Source: JAYPUA01 sp038133845 (GTDB lineage: Bacteria > SAR324 > NAC60-12). Taken from it: a DNA stretch of 64,000 nucleotides. The stretch covers positions 1 to 64,000 of the forward strand of contig JAYPUA010000004.1 in NCBI GenBank assembly GCA_038133845.1, in the 5' to 3' direction. Made by a program: the position numbers and the translations under genes. The notes below the pieces were generated by a model, which worked only from the letters and a program-made list of their open reading frames with translations, had not been told where the DNA came from and made no database searches. Below are positions 16,171 to 24,469 of this stretch, one piece after another; within the stretch, counting starts at the first letter, position 1; each line of letters opens with the position of its first letter.

Positions 16171-17427
16171 TTAGAGCCGAATGATCATCCCGTCAGCCAG
16201 CGACTGCCGGTAGGCTCTCCAGGCAGGGAGGCCCCCAATCAGCACGCCGCAACAGAATACACTGGAGAGGAGCACCCCTTCCAGCGCTCCGGGAGCCTCG
16301 AGGGGCAGAAACAAACCCAGCTGCTCGCTGAGCAGAGGGCGCACTGCGTACAACACAGCATACAGCAGCGCCGTTCCGGAGGCCACACCGATCAGGGTCA
16401 GCAACCCGGCCTCCCCGATCAGCAGCACGGAGACGGTGCCCGGACCGGCCCCAACCGATCGGAGAATCGCCATCTCGCGGCGGCGCTCGTTCAGCCCGGC
16501 GAGCAAGGCGGTCAGCATCCCAAGCAGCCCGGCGAGCACAACAAAGCCGCTGATCACCCGCAACCCGGTTTCTGCGACCCGGAGCAGCTCCCAAAGCTCC
16601 TGCAGCGTGGCTCCCGGAAGGATGGCGGAGAGAGGCTCTTCGGAGTAGGTGTTCACATCGCGCTGAAGCTGGAACGCCTGAATCCGGGAGCGCAGCCCGA
16701 CAAGGAAGGCCGTGATCGCCTCAGGCTCCAGGTTGTGGCGGAGCACCTCGTCTTGAGAGAGCGCCTCTCCCTCCATTGGAGGCACCCCGCTTTCCCAGTC
16801 GAGGTGCATCGCCTCAATGCCTTCCAGGCTCACGTGAACCGTTTGGTCAACCGGGGTTCCGGTCGGAGCGAGAATGCCCACCACGGTGAACGGACGATCC
16901 TCATGCTGCAGGAAGGACGTGCTTCCCGTGCCGTGGGCAATGACGATTTTTTCACTCAGGCGATACCCCAGCTTGCGGGCAACTTCGGCCCCAAGAACCG
17001 TGTCGAATGCTTGCCGGAAGACCTGCCCTTCTGCAAGTCGCAGGCGCTGTCGGCGTCCGTAGCGAAAGTGCTGGAAGTATTCCGGAGTGGTCCCCAGGAC
17101 CCGGAACCCTCGATGCGAGTCTCCCAGGGAAAGCGGAATCGTCCAGCGTACCCGAGGGTCCTTCCGGAAAGCTTCATAACTCTCCCAGCTCAGGTTGTTC
17201 GGGGCGTTGCCAATCCGAAAGACCGAATAGAGCAGGAGTTGGAGCGAACCCCCGCGCGCGCCGACGATGAGGTCGGTGCCGGAGACGGCGCTGGCGAAGC
17301 TGCTCCGGATGCTCTTGCGGATCTGCTCCACGCCCAGCAGGAGCATCACGCTGACCATGATCGAAAAAACCGTCAGCATTGCGGTGCCCCGCCGGTTCCA
17401 GAGAGACTTTCCGATCAGCCTCAGCAT
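16171..17427 (-). CDS. MacB/FtsX-type ABC permease of the zinc operon
   Basis: The 418-residue protein has a transmembrane helix near residues 17-36, a large periplasmic domain of about 230 residues, and three C-terminal helices. The helix pair contains LLGMLTALLAGLNERRREMAILRSVGAGPG, the typical FtsX/MacB coupling segment. It pairs with the ATPase immediately upstream, overlapping it by 7 bp. Such transporters act mechanically on periplasmic partners rather than importing through a channel. Context with ZrgA and DUF3299 proteins suggests it supports zinc acquisition across the envelope. Confidence 0.85.
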   Translation of the reverse strand: MLRLIGKSLWNRRGTAMLTVFSIMVSVMLLLGVEQIRKSIRSSFASAVSGTDLIVGARGGSLQLLLYSVFRIGNAPNNLSWESYEAFRKDPRVRWTIPLSLGDSHRGFRVLGTTPEYFQHFRYGRRQRLRLAEGQVFRQAFDTVLGAEVARKLGYRLSEKIVIAHGTGSTSFLQHEDRPFTVVGILAPTGTPVDQTVHVSLEGIEAMHLDWESGVPPMEGEALSQDEVLRHNLEPEAITAFLVGLRSRIQAFQLQRDVNTYSEEPLSAILPGATLQELWELLRVAETGLRVISGFVVLAGLLGMLTALLAGLNERRREMAILRSVGAGPGTVSVLLIGEAGLLTLIGVASGTALLYAVLYAVRPLLSEQLGLFLPLEAPGALEGVLLSSVFCCGVLIGGLPAWRAYRQSLADGMIIRL

Positions 17428-18137
17428 GGACCTCCGGAGGCTGAAGCTGCGTGATTGAGCTCCGCAAGCGAGAGCTGCCGGTCAAAGTGGAGGCCCAGAT
17501 CGGCATCGTGGCTGACGAAGAGCAGAGCGCTCCCGGAGGCTCCGGACTCGCGGAACAGCAGCTCCAGGAAGTCTTCGCGAGCATCGGCGTCCAGAGCCGA
17601 GGTGGGCTCGTCGGCGATGATCAGCTCCGGGCGTCCGATCAGCGCCCGAGCGGCGGCAACGCGCTGTTGCTGCCCCACGCTCAACTCAGTCACCGGACGG
17701 TTGTTTCGCAAAGGCTCCCCCAGCCCCAGTGCCTGAAGCAGACGCTCCGCCTCCGGAATCCAGGTCCCGGAAGAGCCAACCCGCTCCGCACGCTTCCGGG
17801 AAAAACGCAGCGGAAGCAGCACGTTCTCCGTCATCGAGAGGTAGGGCAGCAGGTTGAAGAGCTGAAACAGGAACCCCAGGTGCGCTACCCGGAAAGCATC
17901 GCGCCGAGAGGAAGAGAGGAGGGACAGGTCCTGTCCAAGAACCTCTACGCTCCCGGAGTGAGCGAGCAGAATCCCTCCGACCAGCGAAAGCAGCGTGGAC
18001 TTCCCACTCCCGCTGGGGCCCTGCAAGAACACGCGCTCTCCGGACTCCAGAACAAACTCCGGGAGGTGCAGCAGGTCCCGGGTTCCTCCGGGCCAGCGGA
18101 AGTGAACGTGTTGCAGGTGCAGGACTGGAGGGGCCAT
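17421..18137 (-). CDS. ABC ATPase of the zinc-operon transporter
   Basis: The 238-residue LolD/MacB-type ATPase has Walker A GPSGSGKS, signature LSVGQQQRV and Walker B LIIADEPTSALD. The leading Leu of the signature motif and FQLFNLLPYLSMTENV in the Q-loop region are typical of this subfamily. It starts 4 nt after the zrgA-like gene and overlaps the permease gene by 7 bp, so the two should be translated together and form one transporter. Confidence 0.87.
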   Translation of the reverse strand: MAPPVLHLQHVHFRWPGGTRDLLHLPEFVLESGERVFLQGPSGSGKSTLLSLVGGILLAHSGSVEVLGQDLSLLSSSRRDAFRVAHLGFLFQLFNLLPYLSMTENVLLPLRFSRKRAERVGSSGTWIPEAERLLQALGLGEPLRNNRPVTELSVGQQQRVAAARALIGRPELIIADEPTSALDADAREDFLELLFRESGASGSALLFVSHDADLGLHFDRQLSLAELNHAASASGGPC

Positions 18138-18141
18138 TCGG

Positions 18142-18729
18142 TCAGTCCCAGCCTTGAATGATCACGTCTCCTGCCTGCAGCGTCTGGGCGCCTTGCTGCT
18201 CATGCACCAGCCACTGCACCCGGATCTCCTCGGTCCGGGGGAACTCACGGAGCATCCCGATCTCCACGGCCTCCACGGCTTCCGGGTTGTGGCAGAGCCA
18301 GCGCCACTGAGCCTGAAATTCCGAGTGGGCCGTCTCGTGCCCCTCTTCCTCTGAGTGCTCATGCTCCGAATCGTCCTCATGCTCTTCGTGACCTTGGTGC
18401 ATTGCCGCATCCTTAAACAGCGTGTTCTCCACACGCACTCCCACCGGGAGGCACTCCGCTCCTTCAGAGATCACAAACAGGCGCTCCGGATTCGTCAGCG
18501 TCTGCACTGCCTGAGCAAAGACCTCCCGGTCCGCATCCGCCTCCGGAGGGTGCTCAAATCCCACCAGACTCTCTGAAGGTGCCTCCCACTCCACCTGCAA
18601 CAGCTCTCCCTCAAGCACCAGCATCAACTGGGCGACTCCATGCTCATGCGACTCCATCTGCCGAACTTGTGCCAGCGTAGTGGCTGCTACCAGACTCCCT
18701 ACCAAGAGCATACTCCACATCCTCAACAT
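18142..18729 (-). CDS. zrgA: ZrgA-like periplasmic zinc-binding protein (DUF2796)
   Basis: The 195-residue protein has a signal peptide (MLRMWSMLLVGSLVAATTLA). The mature chain begins with a His motif (ESHEHG) and has a His/Glu/Asp-rich loop at about 111-135 (HQGHEEHEDDSEHEHSEEE), both suited to zinc binding. ZrgA/DUF2796 proteins are Zur-controlled zinc-uptake factors in Vibrio. I moved the start to 18729 because GGAGA lies 6 nt upstream and a longer reading would run to within 4 nt of the Zur-like palindrome. It is the first gene of the four-gene zinc operon. Confidence 0.87.
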   Translation of the reverse strand: MLRMWSMLLVGSLVAATTLAQVRQMESHEHGVAQLMLVLEGELLQVEWEAPSESLVGFEHPPEADADREVFAQAVQTLTNPERLFVISEGAECLPVGVRVENTLFKDAAMHQGHEEHEDDSEHEHSEEEGHETAHSEFQAQWRWLCHNPEAVEAVEIGMLREFPRTEEIRVQWLVHEQQGAQTLQAGDVIIQGWD

Positions 18730-18756
18730 CTGTCTCTCCAAAAATGGGTTCAAAAT

Positions 18757-18779
18757 GTTTTGTTATACTGTAACAAAAC
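18757..18779 (-). promoter_or_regulatory. Zur-box-like palindrome upstream of zrgA
   Basis: Perfect 9-bp arms GTTTTGTTA and TAACAAAAC flank the 5-nt centre TACTG. Length, AT content and the GTTA/TAAC core match Zur operators of proteobacteria. The site lies 28 bp upstream of the zrgA start, where a bound repressor would block the promoter. Zinc limitation would then induce the operon. No zur gene lies in the window. Confidence 0.75.
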
Positions 18780-18934
18780 GCAGTCTAAAAACCTCCGAGC
18801 GGAAGGTCAAGCAAGATTTTGTTGGGGCCGTCGACGAGACATTCCGAGCGGGGATATTCTTATTTTGACTTGAAGCGGGGGGCTGAGTATCGTGCTGAGG
18901 TATTTTGAACCCTTGTACCATGGAAGAAACTTCG

Positions 18935-21247
18935 ATGACAGAACTCGCCACTTCTCAGACCCCAGTGAAATCCAAGGCTGGAGACTCTCTGCGCCGTGTA
19001 GAGGACTCGCGCCTGATCGTCGGCCAAGGCCGCTTCACGGACAACCGTCCGGATGCCGGAGAGCTTCACCTGCACCTGGTACGCTCCTACCTGGCCCATG
19101 CGCGTATTGTAAAGGTGGACCTGGACGCTGCCCGGAAGAGTCCGGGGGTCGTTGCGGTCTACACTGCGAAAGAGATGATCGCCGACGGGATCTCTCCCTT
19201 GCCGGCAGTGGAAGGGTTCAAGCGTCCGGATGGCGAGCCGATGGTCCACCCGGACTGGCACGCTCTATCCGATGGACGCGTTCGCTACGTAGGACATCCG
19301 ATCGTGGCCATTCTGGCAGAAACCCAGGTTCAGGCTGCCGATGCCGCACAGCTGGTGGAGGTGGAATATGAAGAGCTTCCTGCCGCCGGGAACCTGGCTG
19401 CCGCCAGCGCTCCGGGAGCCCCACTCGTTTGGGAGGGGTTGCCGGACAATGCCGTGGCATACATGGGCTTTGGAAGTGAAGAGGCTGTGGAGCAGGCCTT
19501 TGCCCAGGCACACCAGGTGACCAGACTGGAGTTGACCAACAACCGCCTGGTGGGCAACGCGATGGAACCTCGGACAGTGATCTGCGAATATGACGCGGAG
19601 TCGGGACGCAGGACCATCCGACTGGGACACCAGCATCCCCACGGATTTCTGGCGACCTTGAAAGGCATCTTCAACGAGGAGCCGGAGCGGTTCCGGGTCA
19701 TCGTGGAAGACATCGGCGGGGGTTTCGGGGTCAAGCAGAACACCTACGCGGAAGATGTGGTCGCAATCTATGCGGCCGGGAAGCTCAAGCGCACGATCCG
19801 CTGGCGGGGAAGCCGGACGGAGGACTTTCAGGCCACGGTTCATGGGCGTGATCAGATCAACCGCGCGGAGTTGGCCTGTGATGCCGAGGGCAAGATTCTG
19901 GGCTTGCGGATCCTGACGCTGGGCAACATCGGGGCGTTTCCCACAGGAGCCGGGGTCGCCATTCCGCTGTTTGTCGGCCCCAAGGTGGCGACCTCGCTCT
20001 ACCATGTCCCGGCATTCCGCCTCGAGGTTCTGGCCTACGCCTCTCATACCGCTCCGATGGGAGCCTACCGAGGGGCCGGACGTCCGGAGTCGATCTACCT
20101 GATGGAGCGCCTGATGGACCAGGCTGCCCGGGAGTTGGGGATCGACCCGCTGGAGATCCGGCGCAAGAACTTCATCCCCAAGGAGTCGATGCCCTATACC
20201 AATCCGATGGGAGAAGTGTATGACAGCGGAGACTTCAACACCGTGATGGACCTTTGCCTGAAGCAGGCCGATTGGGAGGGTTTTGAGGCACGTCGTGCGG
20301 AGTCGGCACAGCGTGGCAAGTTGCGTGGACGCGGGATCTCCTGCTACATCGAGTGGACCGGAGCCGAGTGGTCGGAACAGGTCACCCTGGTGGCCTCCGG
20401 AACAGGCACCTTCACCTGCTACTCCGGGACCCAGGCCATGGGTCAGGGCATCGAGACGGCCTACCTGCAGCTGCTCTCCGAGTCGATGGACCTCCCGCTG
20501 GAGCAACTCCGGGTCATTCAGGGGGATACCGACCAGGTCCTGGGCAAGGGCAGCTATGCATCGCGCTCGCTCTACATCGGAGGTTCGACCATCCGTGAGG
20601 GCTCCCAGAAGTTCATGGAGGCTGCCCGACAGCTTGCCGCCGAAGCGCTGGAGGCTGCTCCGGAAGACCTGGTCTATGCCGATGGACGATTCGAGGTCGT
20701 GGGGACCAACATTGGAGTCGGGCTGTTTGAGCTGGCGGCTCAGCAGCCAGAGCAGAAGATCTCCGTGGTTTCCAAGACCAAGATCCCCGTGGCCAGTTGG
20801 CCCAACGGAGCACAGATCGCCGAGGTGGAGGTTGACCCGGAGACCGGGATGATTCAGATGATGAGTCTGAACTCGGTGGACGATGTGGGCAATGCGGTCA
20901 ACCCGATGCTGGTGGCCGGACAGGTTCACGGCGGGATGGCTCAGTCCGTAGGACAAGCGCTCCTTGAGGACACGGTCTACGACGAGAACGGACAGTTCAT
21001 CAACTCGACCTTTCTGGACTACGCAATGCCTCGTGCGGACACAATGCCTTCGCTGCAGACGAACCTGTTTGGAGGCGAGCCCTGCCGCACCAACCCGTTG
21101 GGATCCAAAGGGGTTGGAGAATTGGGCACCGTTGGAGCGACTCCAGCGGTGGTCAACGCGGTGCTGGACGCCCTCAAGGAGCGCGGAGTCGAGCACCTGG
21201 AGATGCCGTTGACGCCTCAAAGGGTCTGGGCCGCGCTGAACGGCTGA
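18935..21247 (+). CDS. Molybdenum hydroxylase large subunit, form II CoxL-like
   Basis: The 770-residue protein belongs to the xanthine dehydrogenase/CO dehydrogenase large-subunit family that binds molybdopterin cytosine dinucleotide. It has the N-terminal hammerhead domain (HLHLVRSYLAHARI), the glycine-rich IGGGFGVKQN loop, AYRGAGRPE at the active-site loop and the catalytic glutamate motif KGVGELG near the C-terminus. True form I CO dehydrogenases carry AYRCSFR; AYRGAGR marks the form II group of uncertain substrate. No FAD (CoxM) or iron-sulphur (CoxS) subunit gene is adjacent, so it is an orphan here. The ATG at 18935 has GGAAG 8 nt upstream. Confidence 0.88.
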   Translation: MTELATSQTPVKSKAGDSLRRVEDSRLIVGQGRFTDNRPDAGELHLHLVRSYLAHARIVKVDLDAARKSPGVVAVYTAKEMIADGISPLPAVEGFKRPDGEPMVHPDWHALSDGRVRYVGHPIVAILAETQVQAADAAQLVEVEYEELPAAGNLAAASAPGAPLVWEGLPDNAVAYMGFGSEEAVEQAFAQAHQVTRLELTNNRLVGNAMEPRTVICEYDAESGRRTIRLGHQHPHGFLATLKGIFNEEPERFRVIVEDIGGGFGVKQNTYAEDVVAIYAAGKLKRTIRWRGSRTEDFQATVHGRDQINRAELACDAEGKILGLRILTLGNIGAFPTGAGVAIPLFVGPKVATSLYHVPAFRLEVLAYASHTAPMGAYRGAGRPESIYLMERLMDQAARELGIDPLEIRRKNFIPKESMPYTNPMGEVYDSGDFNTVMDLCLKQADWEGFEARRAESAQRGKLRGRGISCYIEWTGAEWSEQVTLVASGTGTFTCYSGTQAMGQGIETAYLQLLSESMDLPLEQLRVIQGDTDQVLGKGSYASRSLYIGGSTIREGSQKFMEAARQLAAEALEAAPEDLVYADGRFEVVGTNIGVGLFELAAQQPEQKISVVSKTKIPVASWPNGAQIAEVEVDPETGMIQMMSLNSVDDVGNAVNPMLVAGQVHGGMAQSVGQALLEDTVYDENGQFINSTFLDYAMPRADTMPSLQTNLFGGEPCRTNPLGSKGVGELGTVGATPAVVNAVLDALKERGVEHLEMPLTPQRVWAALNG

Positions 21248-21283
21248 ACCTTGCCGGAGCTCAGCCACAGACCGGAGTGAGCA

Positions 21284-21309
21284 CTTCACGGACTCCCAAA
21301 TCCGTGAAG
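21284..21309 (+). terminator. Hairpin after the CoxL-like gene
   Basis: A perfect 9-bp stem (CTTCACGGA and TCCGTGAAG) with an 8-nt loop lies 37 nt after the stop codon. No T-run follows, so it may be a weak terminator or an RNA-stabilising structure separating the hydroxylase from the permease genes. Confidence 0.4.
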
Positions 21310-21382
21310 GCTCCCTGGTCGAGCTTCGGAAAAGCCGGAGCGCCTCCTCCCGCACTTCAGTCACCTTCGTCCCTCCGCTTGC

Positions 21383-22267
21383 ATGTTCAGTCACTTTCAG
21401 AACCTCAAGGCCTACAGCCTGCTGACCCCGGCGCTGCTGCTGATCACGCTCAGTGGAGTGATCCCGCTGGGGTTTGTCCTCTACTTCTCGCTGCACGACT
21501 CCTTCTTTGGCAACCACTACATCTGGGTCGGCACCACGTGGTACGAGCAGGTGCTCAGCTCTTCGGAGTTTCATGCGGCGCTGGCCCGGAGTCTGGGGTT
21601 CTCCCTGCTGGCCCTGGGGATTCAGCTCCCCTTGGGCATCGCGATTGCGCTCAAGCTGCCAACCGAAGGGGCCCTGGCCCGGATCTACCTCATCGTGCTG
21701 GCAATTCCCCTGCTGATGCCAGTGATTGTGGTGGGGTACATCTGGAAGTTCATGACGATTCCGGGAATCGGCCTGCTCAGCGGGATGGTGGAGGCCGGGC
21801 TGGGGCAAAAGTATGACATGAACAACCCACTGGTGGTCTGGATCACGCTGCTCCTGATGGACACCTGGCACTGGACGAGCCTCGTGGTGCTGCTCTGCTA
21901 TGCCGGACTGCGGACGATTCCCGGGCCCTACTACCAGGCTGCCGCGATCGACGGGGCCGGACGCTGGTCGGTCTTTTGGCACATCCAGCTCCCCAAGCTG
22001 AAGCTGGTGCTGCTGATTGCCGGGCTGCTGCGCTTCATGGACAGCTTCATCATCTACACCGAGGCCTACGTGATGACGAGGGGCGGCCCCGGAGTTTCAA
22101 CCAACTTCCTCTCGCTGGAGTTGATCCAGACGGCAACCATCCAGTTTGACCTGGGCGAGGGCGGGGCGATGGCAGTGATCTATGCTCTGATCGTCGTCGT
22201 CGTCTCCTGGATCTTTTTCTCGCGCATCGTTCCTCCGAAAGAGCGCGGGCGCACGGGGGCCGCGTGA
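21383..22267 (+). CDS. glpP: GlpP-like ABC importer permease (glycerol type)
   Basis: The 294-residue protein is a MalF/UgpA-class inner-membrane permease with six helices and the EAA loop YYQAAAIDGAGRWSVFWHIQLP. The segment MDTWHWTSLVVLLCYAGLRTIP and the following LRFMDSFIIYTEAYV closely recall GlpP of the rhizobial glycerol importer GlpSTPQV as I remember it. The next gene encodes the matching GlpQ-like subunit. Neither a binding protein nor an ATPase gene is adjacent, so the importer is incomplete locally. Substrate is inferred from family resemblance only. Confidence 0.8.
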   Translation: MFSHFQNLKAYSLLTPALLLITLSGVIPLGFVLYFSLHDSFFGNHYIWVGTTWYEQVLSSSEFHAALARSLGFSLLALGIQLPLGIAIALKLPTEGALARIYLIVLAIPLLMPVIVVGYIWKFMTIPGIGLLSGMVEAGLGQKYDMNNPLVVWITLLLMDTWHWTSLVVLLCYAGLRTIPGPYYQAAAIDGAGRWSVFWHIQLPKLKLVLLIAGLLRFMDSFIIYTEAYVMTRGGPGVSTNFLSLELIQTATIQFDLGEGGAMAVIYALIVVVVSWIFFSRIVPPKERGRTGAA

Positions 22268-23070
22268 AGCCTCGGTTCTCCATACTCCCGGTCCTGTACC
22301 TGGCATTCCTGCTGATCCCGATCTACTGGTTGCTCACGATGAGCTTCAAGACCAACGCGGAGATCGGAGGGCAGCTCACACTCTACCCGCACCACCCGAC
22401 ACTGGCGAGCTATCGCTACATCCTCAGCGAGCCCAGCTGGTTCTGGGGCTACGTCAACGCCTCGGCATATGTGCTGCTCAATGGGCTGCTCTGCGTCAGT
22501 GTGGCACTCCCGGCGGCGTATGCCTTCTCGCGATTTCAGTTCTTTGCCGCGAGGCCTTTGTTCTTCGGATTCCTCGCGTTCCGGATGCTCTCTCCCGCCA
22601 TCTTGCTGATCCCGATGGTCCAGCTCTTCTCGGACCTGAACCTGATCGACACCTACCTCGCGGTGGCCCTGGCCCACTGTTTCTTCAACCTACCCATTGC
22701 CATCTGGATTCTGGAGGGGTTCATCTCTTCGGTCCCCCGGGAACTGGACGAGTTGGCCCAGATTGAGGGCTACAGCTTTTCCCGCTTCTTCCGGAAGATC
22801 CTGATCCCGGAGATTGCCCCCGGATTGGCAGTCACGGTGTTCTTTTGCTTCATGTTCTCCTGGACCGAGGTGATCCTCTCCAACGCGCTGACAACGATCT
22901 ATGCCAAGCCGATCGGAGCGATCATGTCCCGGGTCTCCAGCGTCTTTGTCGCCAACGTCGCCATGCTCTCGGCCGCTGGCGTACTGACGCTGGTTCCGGG
23001 GATCCTGGTGGTCATTCTGGTGCGCAAGCACCTCGCCCGCGGGTTCTCCCTGGGACGGGTGGACCTGTAG
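22264..23070 (+). CDS. glpQ: GlpQ-like ABC importer permease (glycerol type)
   Basis: The 268-residue MalG-class permease has six helices. It includes MSFKTNAEIGGQLTLYPH, VALAHCFFNLPIAIWILEGF and an EAA loop (ELAQIEGYSFSRFFRKILIP), all reminiscent of GlpQ of the glycerol importer. The start is GTG, overlapping the stop of the preceding permease by four bases, so the pair is coupled. This GlpQ is a transport protein and not the phosphodiesterase of the same name. Partner ATPases and binding protein are missing here; the UgpC-type ATPase and binding protein at 61-64 kb are a possible but unproven complement. Confidence 0.8.
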   Translation: MKPRFSILPVLYLAFLLIPIYWLLTMSFKTNAEIGGQLTLYPHHPTLASYRYILSEPSWFWGYVNASAYVLLNGLLCVSVALPAAYAFSRFQFFAARPLFFGFLAFRMLSPAILLIPMVQLFSDLNLIDTYLAVALAHCFFNLPIAIWILEGFISSVPRELDELAQIEGYSFSRFFRKILIPEIAPGLAVTVFFCFMFSWTEVILSNALTTIYAKPIGAIMSRVSSVFVANVAMLSAAGVLTLVPGILVVILVRKHLARGFSLGRVDL

Positions 23071-23099
23071 TCTCCGGCATGACCACAGACATTTGGCTC

Positions 23100-23118
23100 G
23101 ATTGTTTCCTCAACAATC
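23100..23118 (+). other. Short hairpin between glpQ-like and SDR genes
   Basis: GATTGTT and AACAATC form a 7-bp stem with the 5-nt loop TCCTC, 30 nt after the permease stop. There is no T-run. It is either a processing or stability element, or fortuitous. Confidence 0.3.
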
Positions 23119-23179
23119 CGAAAACTGAAGAGATCTTGCCACCAACATCATCATCTCTTTGTGAAGGAGAACGAGACTC

Positions 23180-23938
23180 ATGAATTTGGAAGGAAAAGTC
23201 ATTGTCATCACTGGAGCAGCCCAGGGGCTGGGTCGGCAATTTGCCTTGGACTGTGCCGCAGAAGGAGCGCGAGTGGCCCTGGTCGATCGAAGCCCGGAGC
23301 CTCTGGAGGCGACCCGGGCAGAGCTGGAGAACTCCGGAGCCGAGGTGAGAGCCTACACCGTGGATGTTTCCCAGGAAGAAGAGGTGGTCTCGCTGTACGA
23401 GCAGGTGGTGCAGGATTTTGGAGGACTGGATGCCAGCATCCAGAATGCAGGGATCCTCCGGGATAGCCTGCTGGTCAAGGAAAAAGACGGACAGATCCGC
23501 AAGTTCCCACTGGACAAGTGGCAGTCCGTAATCGACATCAACCTGACCGGAGTCTTTCTCTGCGGGAGGGAAGCAGCAGCCCAGATGATCCGACTGAAGC
23601 GCCCGGGGGTGCTGATCAACATCTCCAGCATCGCCCGGCACGGCAACTTTGGGCAGAGCAACTACTCGGCAGCAAAAGCCGGGGTGGCCGCAATGGCAGT
23701 GCTCTGGGCGAAGGAGCTGGCTCCATACGGCATCCGCGCCGCAGCGGTCGCTCCGGGCTTCACCGCGACGGAGATGGTCGTCTCCCTCAAGGAAGAGGTG
23801 AAGGCGATCTTCACCGAACAGGTCCCGCTGAAGCGCTTTGCAGAAACCCGGGAGATCTCGGACGGGGTGCTCTTCATCCTGAAGAACGACTACTTTACCG
23901 GAGAGATCATCGAGATCAGCGGCGGCGCCCGGATCTGA
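23180..23938 (+). CDS. Short-chain dehydrogenase/reductase (FabG-like)
   Basis: The 252-residue classical SDR has the NAD(P)-binding TGAAQGLG motif at residues 12-19, NAG in the structural motif, the catalytic Ser of INISSIA, and the Y-S-A-A-K catalytic pair. The acidic residue after the second strand (LVDRS) suggests NAD preference. GAAGGAGAA lies just before the ATG. Similarity extends to 3-oxoacyl-ACP reductases and many sugar or alcohol dehydrogenases, so the substrate cannot be named. It follows the GlpPQ-like permeases and precedes bolA by 16 nt. Confidence 0.87.
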   Translation: MNLEGKVIVITGAAQGLGRQFALDCAAEGARVALVDRSPEPLEATRAELENSGAEVRAYTVDVSQEEEVVSLYEQVVQDFGGLDASIQNAGILRDSLLVKEKDGQIRKFPLDKWQSVIDINLTGVFLCGREAAAQMIRLKRPGVLINISSIARHGNFGQSNYSAAKAGVAAMAVLWAKELAPYGIRAAAVAPGFTATEMVVSLKEEVKAIFTEQVPLKRFAETREISDGVLFILKNDYFTGEIIEISGGARI

Positions 23939-23954
23939 TTTTTTGAAAAAGCTT

Positions 23955-24302
23955 ATGATGATTCAAAAAGCCATTGAGCACAAGCTGACAGAGGCCTTCG
24001 CTCCGGCCTTTCTGGAGGTGGAGAACGAGAGCCATCGTCACAGCGTCGCTCCGGGTTCAGAGTCGCACTTCAAGGTCACGGTGGTCTCCGGACAGTTTGA
24101 AGGCCTCAAACTGCGGGAGCGGCATCAGGCGGTTTACCAGGTGTTGGAGGAGGAGCTTTCCGGAGGAGTCCATGCGCTGTCCATCCGGGCTCAGACCCCC
24201 GAACAGTGGGAGGCCGCAGGAGGGAAAACGCACCAGACTCCGGACTGCCGGGGAGGCGATGGAGCGGCGAGGATGAGGGCGAATTCGGGGCGGCAAGCCT
24301 GA
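23955..24302 (+). CDS. bolA: BolA family protein
   Basis: The product (115 residues from the ATG at 23955) has the BolA/IbaG fold signature ESHRHSVAPGSESHFKVTVVSGQFEGL followed by RHQAVYQVLEEEL. BolA proteins bind monothiol glutaredoxins and iron-sulphur clusters and affect stress physiology. The C-terminal 25 residues after the BolA core (from about residue 90) are low-complexity and not typical. A TTG at 23943 could extend the N-terminus by four residues. It lies in the same direction as, and close to, the SDR gene. Confidence 0.85.
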   Translation: MMIQKAIEHKLTEAFAPAFLEVENESHRHSVAPGSESHFKVTVVSGQFEGLKLRERHQAVYQVLEEELSGGVHALSIRAQTPEQWEAAGGKTHQTPDCRGGDGAARMRANSGRQA

Positions 24303-24359
24303 CTCACAAAAGGCTTGTCAAAGCTTCAGGAGTTGCCAAACTTTTTTCACGCTGTGTGA

Positions 24360-24436
24360 CTGAAGGCCCGCTGTGGCCCCCCAGATCCCGGGGGTTGAGC
24401 CTTCAGCGCTGTCGTTGTCTCCTCTCTTGAGAGAGG
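24360..24436 (+). other. Structured leader upstream of tpx
   Basis: CTGAAGGC (24360-24367) pairs perfectly with GCCTTCAG (24399-24406), enclosing a second GC stem of C and G runs (about 24377-24394). A further 6-bp hairpin, CCTCTC-TTGA-GAGAGG, follows at 24421-24436, 34 nt before the tpx start. No T-run follows either. They could be a bolA transcript end plus a tpx leader structure. Regulation by them is inferred. Confidence 0.4.
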
Positions 24437-24469
24437 CAAGCCTCAACCTGATTCTCGCAAGGAAATCCA

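Noticed and set aside
18935..21247. Aerobic CO dehydrogenase (true CoxL)
   Set aside because: The active-site loop reads AYRGAGR, not AYRCSFR, and the coxM and coxS genes are absent, so CO oxidation should not be claimed.
19265..21982. An open antisense frame of about 900 codons opposite the CoxL-like gene
   Set aside because: It spans a well-conserved molybdenum hydroxylase and part of a permease on the plus strand, and its translation is low-complexity without motifs.
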